A stretch of DNA of 64,000 nt from Robiginitalea myxolifaciens (GCF_900115205.1 NZ_FOYQ01000001.1:1763240-1827239), one strand, 5' to 3'. Numbered from the stretch's first letter, positions 36,681-45,957 are shown. Numbers and translations: made by a program. The notes: generated by a model not told the origin, from the sequence alone.

Positions 36681-38369
36681 ATGAGACAACTAAGCATCCT
36701 GCTGCTGACCCTGCTATTCATATCCTGTTCTCAACAGGACGCCCACGTGGAATACGAGGTAGCCTCAACGACTTATGAGGGACAACCTGCCCTTGAGATT
36801 ACCCTGACCACATCACCTGATCCCGACGGTACAACGGAGATTCTATACCAAAATAGCGCCTGGGGCCAGGAAGACCTCTACAATAGCCTCAAAGACCCGG
36901 TGCTGCTCTCTGCCCAGGGCGCGTTGGAAGTGAATCGCGACAGTGGTTGGATCGCTATCAAGCACGGGAATAATGACGACCCTTTGCGATTACAATACAC
37001 CTTGATTCAGGATACCCCATTTTCCCGGGAAGGTCGGGATCCTACCTACCGTCCGATCATTCAACCCGAATACTTTCATGTCTTTGGTCACAACCTGTTT
37101 GCGATACCCAAACACCTGAGTGAGGATACCCAAACAGAGGCTCGCGTAGACATCGAATGGGAAGGCTGGTCCGATAAGCAGATAATTCACAATAGTTTTG
37201 GCAGCCAGGAGCGCAATCAGGCTTTACGCGGGATAACCTGGCAAGAATTCCACAGCTCCATTTTCGTCGGAGGCGATTATCGTATCCACGAAGAAGAGAT
37301 CAACGGGAACCGGCTTCTGTTGGCCATACGCGGCGACTGGATTCCATTTAACGATACCGAAGTTCGCGAAGTACTGCTCAAGACGGTAACTGCACAGCGA
37401 AATTTCTGGAAAGATCACAGCCAGAATTATTTTACCGTTACCATGCGCCCCTTTTCCCTGGATCGCGGCAGTAGTTACGGAGGAACCGGCCTGACCAATT
37501 CCTTTGCAACTTCCATGTCTAATAATTCGGAAACCGACTTGTCACAATTGGTGCATCTATTCAATCATGAGTTAATGCACAACTGGATCGGACATGCCAT
37601 TGAAAATGCCGATGAGGAAGCCCAATACTGGTTCAGCGAAGGATTCACAGAATACTATGCGGTAAAGAATATCGCTAAAAACGAAATTGGCGGATTCGAC
37701 ATCAATTACCTGCTCGATCATATCAATGAAAAGATTCGCCTGCTTAAGGCTTCTCCGATAGGGGAGGCGCCCAACTCTGAAATCAATTATGAGAATTTCT
37801 GGAGGGACAGGGAATATTCGGAATTGCCTTATCGGCGCGGATTCCTATATGCCTTTTACCTGGATTCGGAAATTAGCCGTGCCCATCAGGGGGAGAAAAG
37901 CCTTGATGATGTTATGCTTAAGATTCTGAAAAACGCTAATGAATCCGATGAAAAGATAGACAGAGTGAGCTTCCTCAAGGTACTGAAGGAATTCCTGCCG
38001 GAAAACCCGGAACCTTTCTTTGAGGCGCATATCGAACAAGGCAAATGGATCGACTTCACTGCCCATTTTGAAAAGATGGGACTCGACTTTGAAGTAGGAG
38101 CAGAACTCTTTGACCTGGGATTCCAAGCGTCTGAAGACGGGACGGAGATTATTGCTGTTTCGCCTGGGTCTGCTGCAGAACAAGCCGGGCTCAAGGCGGG
38201 AGATCAGCTGGCCTCCAGAAGTATTTATTACGGGAGAACGGATATTCCAGTGGAACTGGGTGTACGTCAGGGCAAGGCCGTCAATAAGCTATCCTTCTAT
38301 GCCGTTCGCAACGCCGACATTCCTCAGCTAAGCGCGGCAGATAAAAATAGGGTACTCCTTACTCCTTAA
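36681..38369 (+). CDS. M61-type (gluzincin) metallopeptidase lipoprotein with PDZ domain
   Basis: A 562-residue exported peptidase. The lipobox FISC (Cys16) suggests a lipoprotein. An N-terminal beta domain (about 25-230) precedes the thermolysin-like catalytic domain with zinc motif HELMH (296-300) and third ligand Glu320 in SEGFTEYYA, in the HExxH...GFTEY form typical of M1/M61 peptidases. A PDZ domain at about 470-540 includes AVSPGSAAEQAGLKAGDQL. Its last 11 bases overlap the end of the convergent aromatic hydroxylase gene. The glycyl aminopeptidase type is the nearest named group; substrate is unknown. Confidence 0.88.
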   Translation: MRQLSILLLTLLFISCSQQDAHVEYEVASTTYEGQPALEITLTTSPDPDGTTEILYQNSAWGQEDLYNSLKDPVLLSAQGALEVNRDSGWIAIKHGNNDDPLRLQYTLIQDTPFSREGRDPTYRPIIQPEYFHVFGHNLFAIPKHLSEDTQTEARVDIEWEGWSDKQIIHNSFGSQERNQALRGITWQEFHSSIFVGGDYRIHEEEINGNRLLLAIRGDWIPFNDTEVREVLLKTVTAQRNFWKDHSQNYFTVTMRPFSLDRGSSYGGTGLTNSFATSMSNNSETDLSQLVHLFNHELMHNWIGHAIENADEEAQYWFSEGFTEYYAVKNIAKNEIGGFDINYLLDHINEKIRLLKASPIGEAPNSEINYENFWRDREYSELPYRRGFLYAFYLDSEISRAHQGEKSLDDVMLKILKNANESDEKIDRVSFLKVLKEFLPENPEPFFEAHIEQGKWIDFTAHFEKMGLDFEVGAELFDLGFQASEDGTEIIAVSPGSAAEQAGLKAGDQLASRSIYYGRTDIPVELGVRQGKAVNKLSFYAVRNADIPQLSAADKNRVLLTP

Positions 38370-40131
38370 CCGGTACCCCGGTAATCAGGGCCAGCCCGTC
38401 GTCGATTAGGTGGCCTACTTCCGGGCGATTTCTTTTTACAGATTCCAGGTGTTCCAGGATCTCGGAAGCGAACTCCTGGTCTCCGCCGCTGTGGGCCAAC
38501 TCGTATAGTTCCAGGGGCAGTAACCACTGCTCGGGGTATTCTTCCTGAACAACCTTAAAGACCTTGTTTCTGGAAATGGTGGTGTTCCTGCCCTCCCGGA
38601 AATCCCTGATCTGGGCATAAAGCAAATGGAGTTTTTCTTTCGCAGGGCTCATTTTAGCCTTGATGGTTTGTTCGGAAGGAACGTGGCTGGTGAGATCAAA
38701 ACTCCTCAGATCGGCCGGACCGTTGAAAGCAGAGACAATCTGTTCGCCCACGGCCATATCGTAACGCCCCCATTCGGGTTTAAAGAGTACGGTATCCCCA
38801 TGGGTCACGGTGCAATCCTGAAACGTAATCAAAATGATTTCCCCACGCAGATTTCGGGTACCGGTAATAATTTCTCCTTCCACAACGATACCCCCTTCAA
38901 ATTCCAGACGAACGCGTTCCCCTTCATAGATTTTGTAAGCTTTCAGGTCTCGAGGACTCATATCCTCTATTGCCAGGTTAATGCCTTTAAGCTTCCCGAC
39001 CGGAGAGCCAAATCCATCGGCATGCCCGGCGCTACCATGTCCGATCAATTCCTTTTCCCGGTAACTGAGGGCTGTTTTTCCGTTGGTCTGCAGGTAAACC
39101 GGCTTTCCATCATGGGCGATCACATTGCTGAATACCCCTGAAATTTGCAGCCCGGTGCTGAGTTCGACCGTTCCCAGGGCACCGGAATGAATTAGTTTCT
39201 CAAGCCCGTCCAGGCCGCCCCGACGCAGCGCCATTGTATTGGCAAATTCTTCGAGTACCTGGCTCAGGAATGCGAAATCCGGAGTCACAAAGAGCTGTGG
39301 CTGTGGTTTGGTAATGTCAAACGAGGTATGTGCAGCTTCTATAGAATACGAGATTTTCTTAACCTTATCGGTCATGCACCAACTGCTTTCCCCAATGGAG
39401 GAAAGCAAGCCTGCCCCATAAATCTTTGGATGCTCCGGGGTTCCGATCAGACCGTATTCCACGGTCCACCAGTGCAGGTTCCGGATCAGTGCCATCTCGC
39501 TGGGCTGCCCCATATTGGCCTGTAATTCTTCGATATGCTGTTCGGCTTCGAGGATATCCGATTCAGGGGTTCCCTCCGCTTCCTTGATAATCGATAGGTG
39601 TCTTACGGCTTCATAGAGTTCGTAGTCCTTGGCGCTTGAGATGGCCTTACACCCGATCTCTCCGAATCGCCTGAGGTATTCGGCATATTCCGGATTGGCG
39701 ATGATCGGAGCGTGTCCGGCACCTTCGTGGATAATATCCGGGGCCGGGGTATATTCGATATGTTCCAGCTGTCGGATATCCGACGCAATAACCAAAACAT
39801 TGTAGGCCTGGAATTCCATGAAGGCGGCAGGAGGAATAAACCCGTCCACGGCAACAGCCGCCCAGCCGATTTCCTTCAGGATGCGATTCATCCCGTACAT
39901 GTTCGGGATGCTATCGATGGAAAGTCCGGTTTTCTCTAACCCGGGCAGGTAGGATTTGTGGGCTACCTTACTGAGATAGTCTACGTTTTTCCGCATTACA
40001 TACCGCCATACTGCCTGGTTAACCGGGGTGTATTGCTCGTAGTGCTGCGGCTTGATATACTGCCTTAAGTGCAGGGGCAACCGATCCAGGATCGGGTTGC
40101 TTTCATAGCCGGAATTCAAGGTGTTTTCCAT
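38359..40131 (-). CDS. Aromatic amino acid hydroxylase (phenylalanine 4-monooxygenase type) with C-terminal extension
   Basis: Iron- and pterin-dependent enzyme that probably turns phenylalanine into tyrosine. It has 590 residues. The catalytic domain is N-terminal (about 20-340) with iron ligands His135 and His140 in HEGAGHAPI and Glu225 in WWTVEYGLIG, all as in characterised hydroxylases. There is no N-terminal ACT regulatory domain. About 240 extra residues follow (350-590), with a beta-rich stretch (VRLEFEGGIVVEGEIITG) and a helical end; this long form is known from Bacteroidota but the extension has no assigned role. Near-match -7 element TACCTTAG lies about 10 bases upstream. It overlaps the peptidase gene by 11 bases. 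Confidence 0.9.
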   Translation of the reverse strand: MENTLNSGYESNPILDRLPLHLRQYIKPQHYEQYTPVNQAVWRYVMRKNVDYLSKVAHKSYLPGLEKTGLSIDSIPNMYGMNRILKEIGWAAVAVDGFIPPAAFMEFQAYNVLVIASDIRQLEHIEYTPAPDIIHEGAGHAPIIANPEYAEYLRRFGEIGCKAISSAKDYELYEAVRHLSIIKEAEGTPESDILEAEQHIEELQANMGQPSEMALIRNLHWWTVEYGLIGTPEHPKIYGAGLLSSIGESSWCMTDKVKKISYSIEAAHTSFDITKPQPQLFVTPDFAFLSQVLEEFANTMALRRGGLDGLEKLIHSGALGTVELSTGLQISGVFSNVIAHDGKPVYLQTNGKTALSYREKELIGHGSAGHADGFGSPVGKLKGINLAIEDMSPRDLKAYKIYEGERVRLEFEGGIVVEGEIITGTRNLRGEIILITFQDCTVTHGDTVLFKPEWGRYDMAVGEQIVSAFNGPADLRSFDLTSHVPSEQTIKAKMSPAKEKLHLLYAQIRDFREGRNTTISRNKVFKVVQEEYPEQWLLPLELYELAHSGGDQEFASEILEHLESVKRNRPEVGHLIDDGLALITGVPVKE

Positions 40132-40166
40132 GCTACTAAGGTACGAAAAACAAGGCGTTGGCGTGC

Positions 40167-40730
40167 CTAGTTAGCCGCGACCACAACCGGGGGATATTCC
40201 TCCAGTATTTTAGCCACAAATTCCCGGATACGCTCCTCCTTCTTTTCGACATTGGAGGTGTTGTTCAGGCTTCCGGTTCCCTTACCCTGCCAGACTAGCT
40301 CCTGGCGATCCGCATCGATAAGGTCTATATACAGGGAGCCAACGGTTTGGGTGTTGACGGTGGCAAAGTTTCCGCCGCCCCAGAATCCAGGGCCCCAGCC
40401 CCAACCCCAGCCCCAACCCCAGCCCCAGCCGAAGTTGTTGTTGACATTGACCTGCTCCCGTTCGGTCGTGAAAATACTAATGAGTAAATCCGGATTCTCT
40501 GAGCGAACAAAGCCGCGTTGCTTCATTTCCGCATCGATAGCCCTGAGGATACGCCTTTTATCCAGGTCTGAGATTTCTGCTTTATCGATCCCGGGCTTGA
40601 AGAAAGCGTAGGAACGATATTCCGTAAAATTGGCCTGCCTGTCGTAGTCCGCGGCAACACGGATTGAGATACAACTCGTGGCAACCAATAAAATGGCAAG
40701 GGCGGGTAAGAGACGTAAAAGGGATTTCAT
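40167..40730 (-). CDS. DUF4136 domain lipoprotein with Gly-Trp tract
   Basis: A 187-residue lipoprotein from the ATG at 40730: MKSLLRLLPALAILLVATSC, lipobox VATSC, Cys20. An in-frame ATG 42 bases earlier would give an N-terminus less like a signal peptide. The mature part is DUF4136: DYDRQANFTEYRSYAFF, then DKRRILRAIDAEMKQRGF and NPDLLISI, and after the tract IDLIDADRQELVWQGKG. Inserted in the middle is a run of about six Gly-Trp pairs. DUF4136 proteins are common Bacteroidota envelope proteins without known function. Confidence 0.88.
   Translation of the reverse strand: MKSLLRLLPALAILLVATSCISIRVAADYDRQANFTEYRSYAFFKPGIDKAEISDLDKRRILRAIDAEMKQRGFVRSENPDLLISIFTTEREQVNVNNNFGWGWGWGWGWGWGPGFWGGGNFATVNTQTVGSLYIDLIDADRQELVWQGKGTGSLNNTSNVEKKEERIREFVAKILEEYPPVVVAAN
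40392..40431 (-). repeat. (Gly-Trp)n coding tract
   Basis: About 40 bases of repeated CCCCA(A/G) triplet pairs encode the alternating Gly-Trp run within the DUF4136 lipoprotein. A repeated 6-base unit of this sort can vary in length by slippage. Confidence 0.75.
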
Positions 40731-40801
40731 ATCGATCGTTTTTAGCAATTTTTCTTTTAAAAATAACAACAAAGACCATGCCGAACCCTACTATTTTAGG
40801 G

Positions 40802-41005
<204 letters not shown>

Positions 41006-41019
41006 CGCCGGGAAAACAA

Positions 41020-41027
41020 TATATTTG
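41020..41027 (+). promoter_or_regulatory. -7 promoter element of the 41.05-44.37 kb operon
   Basis: TATATTTG is an exact TAnnTTTG match 23 bases before the ATG at 41051. It could drive the whole four-gene plus-strand unit that ends with hemL. Confidence 0.5.
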
Positions 41028-41050
41028 TAGGAAACCGTTTCATAAAGAGC

Positions 41051-41395
41051 ATGATAGTCGTATTCAGGCATCTTTTCTACCGCAATTATGTCGGGCTTAG
41101 TTTGTGGCCCTTCATTATTTTGCGGGAAGCCAAACTTCGGGAAGATGCAGTGCTCATAAATCACGAACGGATCCACCTGCGCCAGCAAGCCGAATTGCTG
41201 GTAGTCTTCTTCTATATCCTTTACGTTGGGGAATGGCTGGTGCGAACCCTGCTTTATCTCGATCCCTATCGGGCCTATCAGAATATAAGTTTTGAGCGCG
41301 AGGCTTATGGATTCGAAAAGGACATGGAATATCTGCAAAACCGAAAGCCTTACGCCTTCCTGGACTTTTTAACCCGTGACGGGCAGCCCGCATAA
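41051..41395 (+). CDS. Small HExxH-containing membrane protein of unknown function
   Basis: A 114-residue protein with a zincin-like motif HERIH (about 38-42) in the segment DAVLINHERIHLRQQAELL, followed by a hydrophobic helix (LLVVFFYILYVGEWLVRTLL) and then FEREAYGFEKDMEYL, where the Glu in REAY could be the third ligand. Motif, helix and Glu in that order resemble the core of M48/M56-type membrane peptidases but in a very short form. No named family is recognised. It overlaps the next gene by 20 bases, so translation is coupled with the PLP enzyme. Confidence 0.75.
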   Translation: MIVVFRHLFYRNYVGLSLWPFIILREAKLREDAVLINHERIHLRQQAELLVVFFYILYVGEWLVRTLLYLDPYRAYQNISFEREAYGFEKDMEYLQNRKPYAFLDFLTRDGQPA

Positions 41396-42278
41396 TCCAA
41401 GAACAGATCGCCTTGTACTAAGCGCGCTGCGCGATTTTGAGATTACCCTTGATCTCAGGCGGGAGGACTTATTCTTTCCCGGATTATCGGGAAACAAATA
41501 CCGAAAACTCAAATACAATCTGGCGCAAGCCCGGGAGGAGGGTGCCAGGCAACTGTTGACTTTTGGGGGAGCTTACTCCAACCACATTCACGCTACCGCA
41601 GCAGTGGGCAAGGCCTTTGGTTTTGAAACCGTAGGCCTGATCCGCGGGGAGGAACTCGCGACTCAACCCTTAAACCCGACCCTTGCTGAGGCGCAGGAAA
41701 TGGGGATGCAACTGGTTTTTACTTCCAGGCAGGACTACAGCCGGAGACATGAGCCCGAGTACTTGGAAGTACTGGCTAAGGACTATCCCGATACATACAT
41801 AATCCCGGAGGGAGGGACCAATGCCCTGGCCATTAAAGGATGCAGTGAGATCTTGCAACCCGGGGATGCCCACTACGATCTGGTGTGTTGCCCAGTGGGT
41901 ACCGGAGGCACAATGCTGGGTTTGCGAGAAACCGGAATGCTGCCCGTTTGGGGATACGCTGCGCTCAAAGGTTTATCCGACTCAGACGCTTCCTTGACTG
42001 GGCCCGAAGCAACCTTAAGAACCGGATATCACTTTGGGGGTTATGGAAAGATTACGGAGGAATTAGCTGCTTTTATACGAACGGTGTATGAAGAAACCGG
42101 GGTGGTCCTGGATGGCGTTTATACCGGCAAGATGCTCTTTGGGATATGCGCCGACATCCGGGGAGGTGTCATTCCCCCTGGATCCGGAATACTGGCTATA
42201 CATACCGGGGGTGTACAGGGAAATCGCGGACTAAACGCAGGTTTGCAAAAAAAGGGCTTAACTTTGCTACCGTTATGA
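41376..42278 (+). CDS. PLP-dependent D-cysteine desulfhydrase / ACC deaminase-like enzyme
   Basis: A 300-residue fold-type II PLP enzyme. It starts with GTG at 41376. The family motif LSGNKYRKLKYNL is at about 38-50 with Lys41 as the likely PLP lysine, followed by TFGGAYSNHIHATAAVG with the GGxxSNH phosphate-region and PVGTGGTMLG for phosphate binding. Short for the family (usually 310-340) but with no missing core motif. Either 1-aminocyclopropane-1-carboxylate deamination or D-cysteine desulfuration is possible; the latter is more common in this group. Overlaps the glucosaminidase gene by 4 bases. Confidence 0.88.
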   Translation: MTGSPHNPRTDRLVLSALRDFEITLDLRREDLFFPGLSGNKYRKLKYNLAQAREEGARQLLTFGGAYSNHIHATAAVGKAFGFETVGLIRGEELATQPLNPTLAEAQEMGMQLVFTSRQDYSRRHEPEYLEVLAKDYPDTYIIPEGGTNALAIKGCSEILQPGDAHYDLVCCPVGTGGTMLGLRETGMLPVWGYAALKGLSDSDASLTGPEATLRTGYHFGGYGKITEELAAFIRTVYEETGVVLDGVYTGKMLFGICADIRGGVIPPGSGILAIHTGGVQGNRGLNAGLQKKGLTLLPL

Positions 42279-43081
42279 GAAGAATCTGGATTCCGGTACT
42301 GTTTGCGGCGCTTATACTGAGCGGCTGCGGTGGAAAAAAACGCTCTTTTAGCGCTTCTTCCGCCCGTGGTGCAGAATCGATCCGAACGGCAGAGAACGCC
42401 AGCTCCACAGTAATCCCGGAAGACAAAGGCAAATTCGTTTTTATATCCGTCGATTCTCCCGATGAGTATATTCAAACCTTTTCCCGGATTGCTCAATCCG
42501 AAATGCGCACCTATGGTATCCCCGCAAGCATTACCCTGGCTCAGGGGCTCTTGGAGAGTGGTTTTGGTCGTGGGGAGCTCACGCGCAAGACCAATAACCA
42601 TTTCGGGATAAAATGCCATACAGGTTGGGAAGGGGAATATGAAGAGCACGACGATGACGAAAGAGGAGAATGCTTCCGCAAGTACAACCACCCGATCTAT
42701 TCCTTCAGGGACCACAGTATTTTCCTGAGCAGCCGATCCCGGTATGCTTCACTTTTTGAATTAAAAAAAGACGACTATAAAGGTTGGGCCCGTGGTTTAA
42801 AGGCCGCCGGTTATGCCACAGACAGGCGCTATCCTGCCAAACTCATAGAACTCGTAGAACGCTATCGTCTCGACCGTTTTGATGCGGAAGTTCTTGGGAA
42901 GCGATTCAAACCGGGGAGGGCCTACCTTACCCACAAAGTTGAGCCCGGGGACACCCTCTTCGGTCTCTCCCGGAAATACGGTTTGAGCGTGGAGGAAATC
43001 ATGAAGCTGAATTCGCTCGAAGACAGTTCGATTTCTGTTGGTCAGATCCTGAGAGTACAACCTGAAAAAGCCCGAAAATAA
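42275..43081 (+). CDS. Glucosaminidase-domain lipoprotein with LysM
   Basis: A 268-residue cell-wall hydrolase from the ATG at 42275: [18 protein letters not shown], lipobox LSGC, Cys18. The glucosaminidase domain (about 63-205) has [26 protein letters not shown], with Glu94 as the likely catalytic acid. A LysM peptidoglycan-binding domain closes the protein (about 217-262, [20 protein letters not shown]). The frame is open further upstream inside the previous gene, but the ATGA overlap and signal peptide decide this start. One base separates its stop from hemL. Confidence 0.93.
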   Translation: MRRIWIPVLFAALILSGCGGKKRSFSASSARGAESIRTAENASSTVIPEDKGKFVFISVDSPDEYIQTFSRIAQSEMRTYGIPASITLAQGLLESGFGRGELTRKTNNHFGIKCHTGWEGEYEEHDDDERGECFRKYNHPIYSFRDHSIFLSSRSRYASLFELKKDDYKGWARGLKAAGYATDRRYPAKLIELVERYRLDRFDAEVLGKRFKPGRAYLTHKVEPGDTLFGLSRKYGLSVEEIMKLNSLEDSSISVGQILRVQPEKARK

Positions 43082-43082
43082 C

Positions 43083-44369
43083 ATGCGTTATCAAAGAAGC
43101 AGCGCCTTGTTCCGCGAGGCGAACACCGTTCTGCCCGGGGGTGTTAATTCCCCGGTAAGAGCATTTAAAGCGGTAGGAGGAACCCCTGTTTTTGTCAAAG
43201 AGGCCTCCGGTGCCCACTTCACCGACGAGGACGGGAACCGCTATATCGATTACATTTCCTCCTGGGGTCCCCTTTTATTTGGTCATGCGTTTGAACCCGT
43301 GCTGCAAGCTGTAATCCAACGCGCAAAAAAAGGTACCTCTTACGGGATGCCCACTGCCCTGGAAACCGAATTGGCTTCCCTGGCCGTCTCCATGGTGCCC
43401 AATATCGACAAGATCAGATTTGTCAACAGTGGTACTGAAGCGTGTATGAGTGCCATTCGCTTGGCGCGTGGCTATACGGGGAAACATAAGATCATAAAAT
43501 TCGCCGGATGCTATCACGGACATGCCGATGCTTTCCTGATTCAGGCTGGGAGCGGCGCCGTTACCTTTGGTAGCCCGAATAGCCCGGGGGTCACTCCGGG
43601 AACCGCCCAGGACACCCTGCTGGCGCGTTACAACGATTTGAATAATGTACGGGAGCTGGTAGCCGCGAACCGAGGAGAAATCGCTGGAATTATTCTGGAG
43701 CCTGTTGCTGGAAATATGGGGTGTATTCCCCCTGCCTCCGGGTTTTTAGAAGGGATTCGGGAACTCTGTGACGAGGAAGGTATTCTCCTGGTGTTCGATG
43801 AGGTAATGACCGGGTTTCGCCTGGCAGCAGGAGGGGCTCAGCAGGCCTTGAATATCAAGGCGGATATTACTGCTTTTGGAAAGGTAATAGGGGGTGGCTT
43901 ACCCGTAGGTGCTTTTGCTGCCTCTGCGGATATTATGTCCCACCTGGCTCCGGAAGGACCGGTCTATCAGGCCGGAACGCTGAGTGGAAACCCGCTGGCT
44001 ATGGCTGCGGGATTGGCGATGCTCACTGAAATGAATCGGGATCCTGAGGTTTTTGAGCGTCTCGCAGATAAGACTGCCTATTTACATAAGGGCCTTGAAA
44101 AAACGCTTCAGGAGAGAGGAATCCCCCATACGATCAACCGATTTGGATCGATGATCAGTTTACATTTTACGGCGGAAGCGGTAGTCGATTTTGATTCGGC
44201 TGCCCTGGGAAATAACCCGGATTTTAACCGGTATTTCCACGGGATGCTGGATCGGGGTGTTTATCTTCCCCCAAGTGCGTTTGAAAGCTACTTCCTGAAC
44301 GATGCGCTTTCCTATGAAGATCTCGACAATACCATAGCGGCAGCCGAGGAACTGTTTTCGAATTGGTAG
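43083..44369 (+). CDS. hemL: Glutamate-1-semialdehyde 2,1-aminomutase
   Basis: Makes 5-aminolevulinate from glutamate-1-semialdehyde in the C5 route of haem and tetrapyrrole synthesis. It has 428 residues, full length. Motifs: [17 protein letters not shown] near the N-terminus, [16 protein letters not shown] (about 115-130), [10 protein letters not shown], and [14 protein letters not shown] with PLP lysine Lys267. The enzyme is intact. It closes a tightly packed four-gene unit. Being next to a cell-wall hydrolase is a common flavobacterial arrangement with no known link. Confidence 0.98.
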   Translation: MRYQRSSALFREANTVLPGGVNSPVRAFKAVGGTPVFVKEASGAHFTDEDGNRYIDYISSWGPLLFGHAFEPVLQAVIQRAKKGTSYGMPTALETELASLAVSMVPNIDKIRFVNSGTEACMSAIRLARGYTGKHKIIKFAGCYHGHADAFLIQAGSGAVTFGSPNSPGVTPGTAQDTLLARYNDLNNVRELVAANRGEIAGIILEPVAGNMGCIPPASGFLEGIRELCDEEGILLVFDEVMTGFRLAAGGAQQALNIKADITAFGKVIGGGLPVGAFAASADIMSHLAPEGPVYQAGTLSGNPLAMAAGLAMLTEMNRDPEVFERLADKTAYLHKGLEKTLQERGIPHTINRFGSMISLHFTAEAVVDFDSAALGNNPDFNRYFHGMLDRGVYLPPSAFESYFLNDALSYEDLDNTIAAAEELFSNW

Positions 44370-44378
44370 TATCTTAGA

Positions 44379-44834
44379 TTAGCCCTCAGGCAATACTTCG
44401 CGTAGTTCTTCGCCATAAGCCGTTTCCAGTGCTTTCAGGCGATTCCGGTACAAAGGCGATCTTTTTTGTTTCTTCCTGCCATAGGCGTTGCCCTGTCCGC
44501 GATTCAATGCGCCCTTTAACGTAGCATTGCGACCTCGGGCCGCCCCGCTTTTAACTTGTTCCTCCCCGTATGAAGATTCCAGTAACTCCCGGGCTTCAAA
44601 GTATTTGATACTGGCCTTCTGGAGTTTCTTTATTTTCCCCGGATTTTCAATTCCGTGTTGACGGGCCAGTCGATTTGCCTCTTCAATTCCTTTTTGCGCT
44701 GCAGATTCCACTACAAGAGTGGGTTTAGCGTTGGATTTTCTTTTGCCCTTTTTTCCGGAGGACCTTTGAGCAACCGCTACTGTAGAACTCAATCCCAAGA
44801 CCAGGAGTACTGCAATTTTGAAGAGGTATTTCAT
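44379..44834 (-). CDS. Small secreted basic protein of unknown function
   Basis: A 151-residue protein with a signal peptide MKYLFKIAVLLVLGLSSTVAVAQ and a highly basic mature part (RSSGKKGKRKSNAKP, then NAYGRKKQKRSPLYRNRLKAL), largely helical. No family recognised; length and charge resemble small periplasmic proteins that accompany Spy/CpxP-like proteins, and one such gene lies immediately upstream, sharing the strand. A strong terminator at 44879-44903 between the two suggests separate transcripts. Confidence 0.65.
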   Translation of the reverse strand: MKYLFKIAVLLVLGLSSTVAVAQRSSGKKGKRKSNAKPTLVVESAAQKGIEEANRLARQHGIENPGKIKKLQKASIKYFEARELLESSYGEEQVKSGAARGRNATLKGALNRGQGNAYGRKKQKRSPLYRNRLKALETAYGEELREVLPEG

Positions 44835-44878
44835 CGATAAGACTTTATGACAGAACGCTTTCCCTGTCGGTTTCGTAT

Positions 44879-44903
44879 AAAAAAAGCAGGACCGCAGTCC
44901 TGC
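44879..44903 (-). terminator. Rho-independent terminator of the Spy-like gene
   Basis: On the minus strand GCAGGAC-TGCG-GTCCTGC is followed by seven T residues. Perfect 7-bp stem, starting 8 bases after the stop codon at 44912. A very clear site. Confidence 0.93.
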
Positions 44904-44911
44904 TCCTCGGG

Positions 44912-45337
44912 TTAACCCCGATGCTGTCCGCGGCGGTGATGGCCATCCCGTTTATGTGGGGAACGGTTCCTGCGTTGAGCCATTTTGCGGTGCTGATGTT
45001 TTTGCCACCGCTCGTATTGCTCATCATTCAGAATGTTTTTTAGCTCAGCCTTTAGGGCCAGTTGCCGGTTTAGTTGTGCATTGCGGCGCTCAAAACGATC
45101 GATTTCGCTTTTGTCACTCGCTTTCTGAGACTCCCGGATTTTCCGGGCTTCCGCAAACTCCGCTTCCAGGAGACGGGCTACTTGCTGTTGCTGATTCTCA
45201 CTAAGATCCAGGTGCAAGGCCATTTCTTTGCTTTTGAGCGTGGCGCGTTGCTCTGGACTTAGTTGCTGGCGCTCGCCTTTTTGAGCACTCAGGGTCAGGG
45301 TAGCCAGCAAGGCGCTGGCTGCGATCAAATGTTTCAT
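44912..45337 (-). CDS. Spy/CpxP-like periplasmic protein
   Basis: A 141-residue exported protein: signal MKHLIAASALLATLTLSAQ, then a helical domain with LSPEQRATLKSKEMALHLDLSENQQQQVARLL, a form of the LTxxQ-type repeat, and NDEQYERWQKHQ. The mature C-terminus is His/Arg-rich (HKRDGHHRRGQHRG), suited to metal binding. Proteins of this kind act as envelope chaperones or metal sensors. A perfect terminator follows the gene. Confidence 0.8.
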   Translation of the reverse strand: MKHLIAASALLATLTLSAQKGERQQLSPEQRATLKSKEMALHLDLSENQQQQVARLLEAEFAEARKIRESQKASDKSEIDRFERRNAQLNRQLALKAELKNILNDEQYERWQKHQHRKMAQRRNRSPHKRDGHHRRGQHRG

Positions 45338-45435
45338 ATCATCTGCTATTAAAGGTTATGTCCTTTAGAAGTAAATGCGTACGAAACGTTTAATGTCCTT
45401 TCGTGTTTTGTGAAGGAATTAACAGGGGGAAAAAG

Positions 45436-45597
45436 TTAGAGAGCAGGAAGCTGGTCGGCTACTACCGCTGTTTTCGCCAATTCCGTTTGCGATTGCTCAG
45501 CTTGAACATGCTGGTTACTTTCAACGAAATAGCAGATGGAGGCACTCATTAGAAAACAAGCAAAGTAGATTAAGCTTTTGGTTTTGTAAGTTTCCAT
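45436..45597 (-). CDS. Possible small secreted or membrane protein, 53 residues
   Basis: A complete reading frame in a 637-base gap: starts METYKTKSLIYFACFLMSASICYFVE, with a hydrophobic helix (about 8-24), then a polar tail ending ADQLPAL. It overlaps another frame on the same strand that has no signal or plausible protein character. Length, hydrophobic start and normal codons make it a fair candidate, but no family is known. Confidence 0.5.
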   Translation of the reverse strand: METYKTKSLIYFACFLMSASICYFVESNQHVQAEQSQTELAKTAVVADQLPAL

Positions 45598-45843
45598 GAT
45601 TCGGGGGTGATTTTGTTTGAATCAAACTTAGTTTCTAAAAAGGTCTCATTTTGTGATTTGTGGCGAATCTGCCCTTTTTTGATGTTAAAACCCCTCCTCT
45701 TGTTGTCAGCTCGATGAATGGAAACCCCCTGAATATGGGAGGTTTGGCCGTTTATAGAAGATATGTGCATTTTATCGGAATGCTAAGAATAGGTTAAACT
45801 ACCGCTGCGGATGTAACAATTAATTCTGACCGCCGTCTTTTAA

Positions 45844-45876
45844 ATAGAAGCCCTGGGGAACAGGGTTTACTTCTAT
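45844..45876. terminator. Nested hairpin in the 45.8 kb gap
   Basis: ATAGAAG (45844-45850) pairs with CTTCTAT (45870-45876) around an inner CCCTG/CAGGG stem. The double stem looks like a transcription terminator core but has no clean T run on either strand; it may be an RNA-processing structure. Confidence 0.4.
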
Positions 45877-45922
45877 TGATAGCATATTCTCATTTTGCGT
45901 CAATTATTTGAATTAGTCAGCG

Positions 45923-45957
45923 GTAAAGCCCTTGCATCAGCAGGGGCTTTACTTTTG
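45923..45957. terminator. Terminator hairpin after the SLC13 gene (possibly bidirectional)
   Basis: GTAAAGCCC (45923-45931) pairs perfectly with GGGCTTTAC (45944-45952), followed on the plus strand by TTTTG. It lies about 18 bases past the stop codon of the minus-strand SLC13 gene at 45975. The T tract is on the plus side, so plus-strand termination fits best; the minus gene would use it only as a stem. Confidence 0.6.

Larger units (their letters stand above)
45800..45957 (+). ncRNA. Possible structured RNA or attenuator upstream of SLC13 gene end
   Basis: Paired arms TACCGCTG (45800-45807) and CAGCGGTA (45918-45925) are perfect complements 110 bases apart, enclosing a hairpin at 45844-45876. 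The 3' arm shares three bases with the terminator stem that follows, so the two structures cannot fully form together. This could be an independent small RNA, or chance pairing. No recognisable promoter is seen. Low confidence. Confidence 0.25.

Noticed and set aside
45570-45770. 66-codon minus-strand frame in the 45.4-45.97 kb gap
   Set aside because: Overlaps the better 53-residue frame with a membrane helix; its own product has no signal or known pattern.
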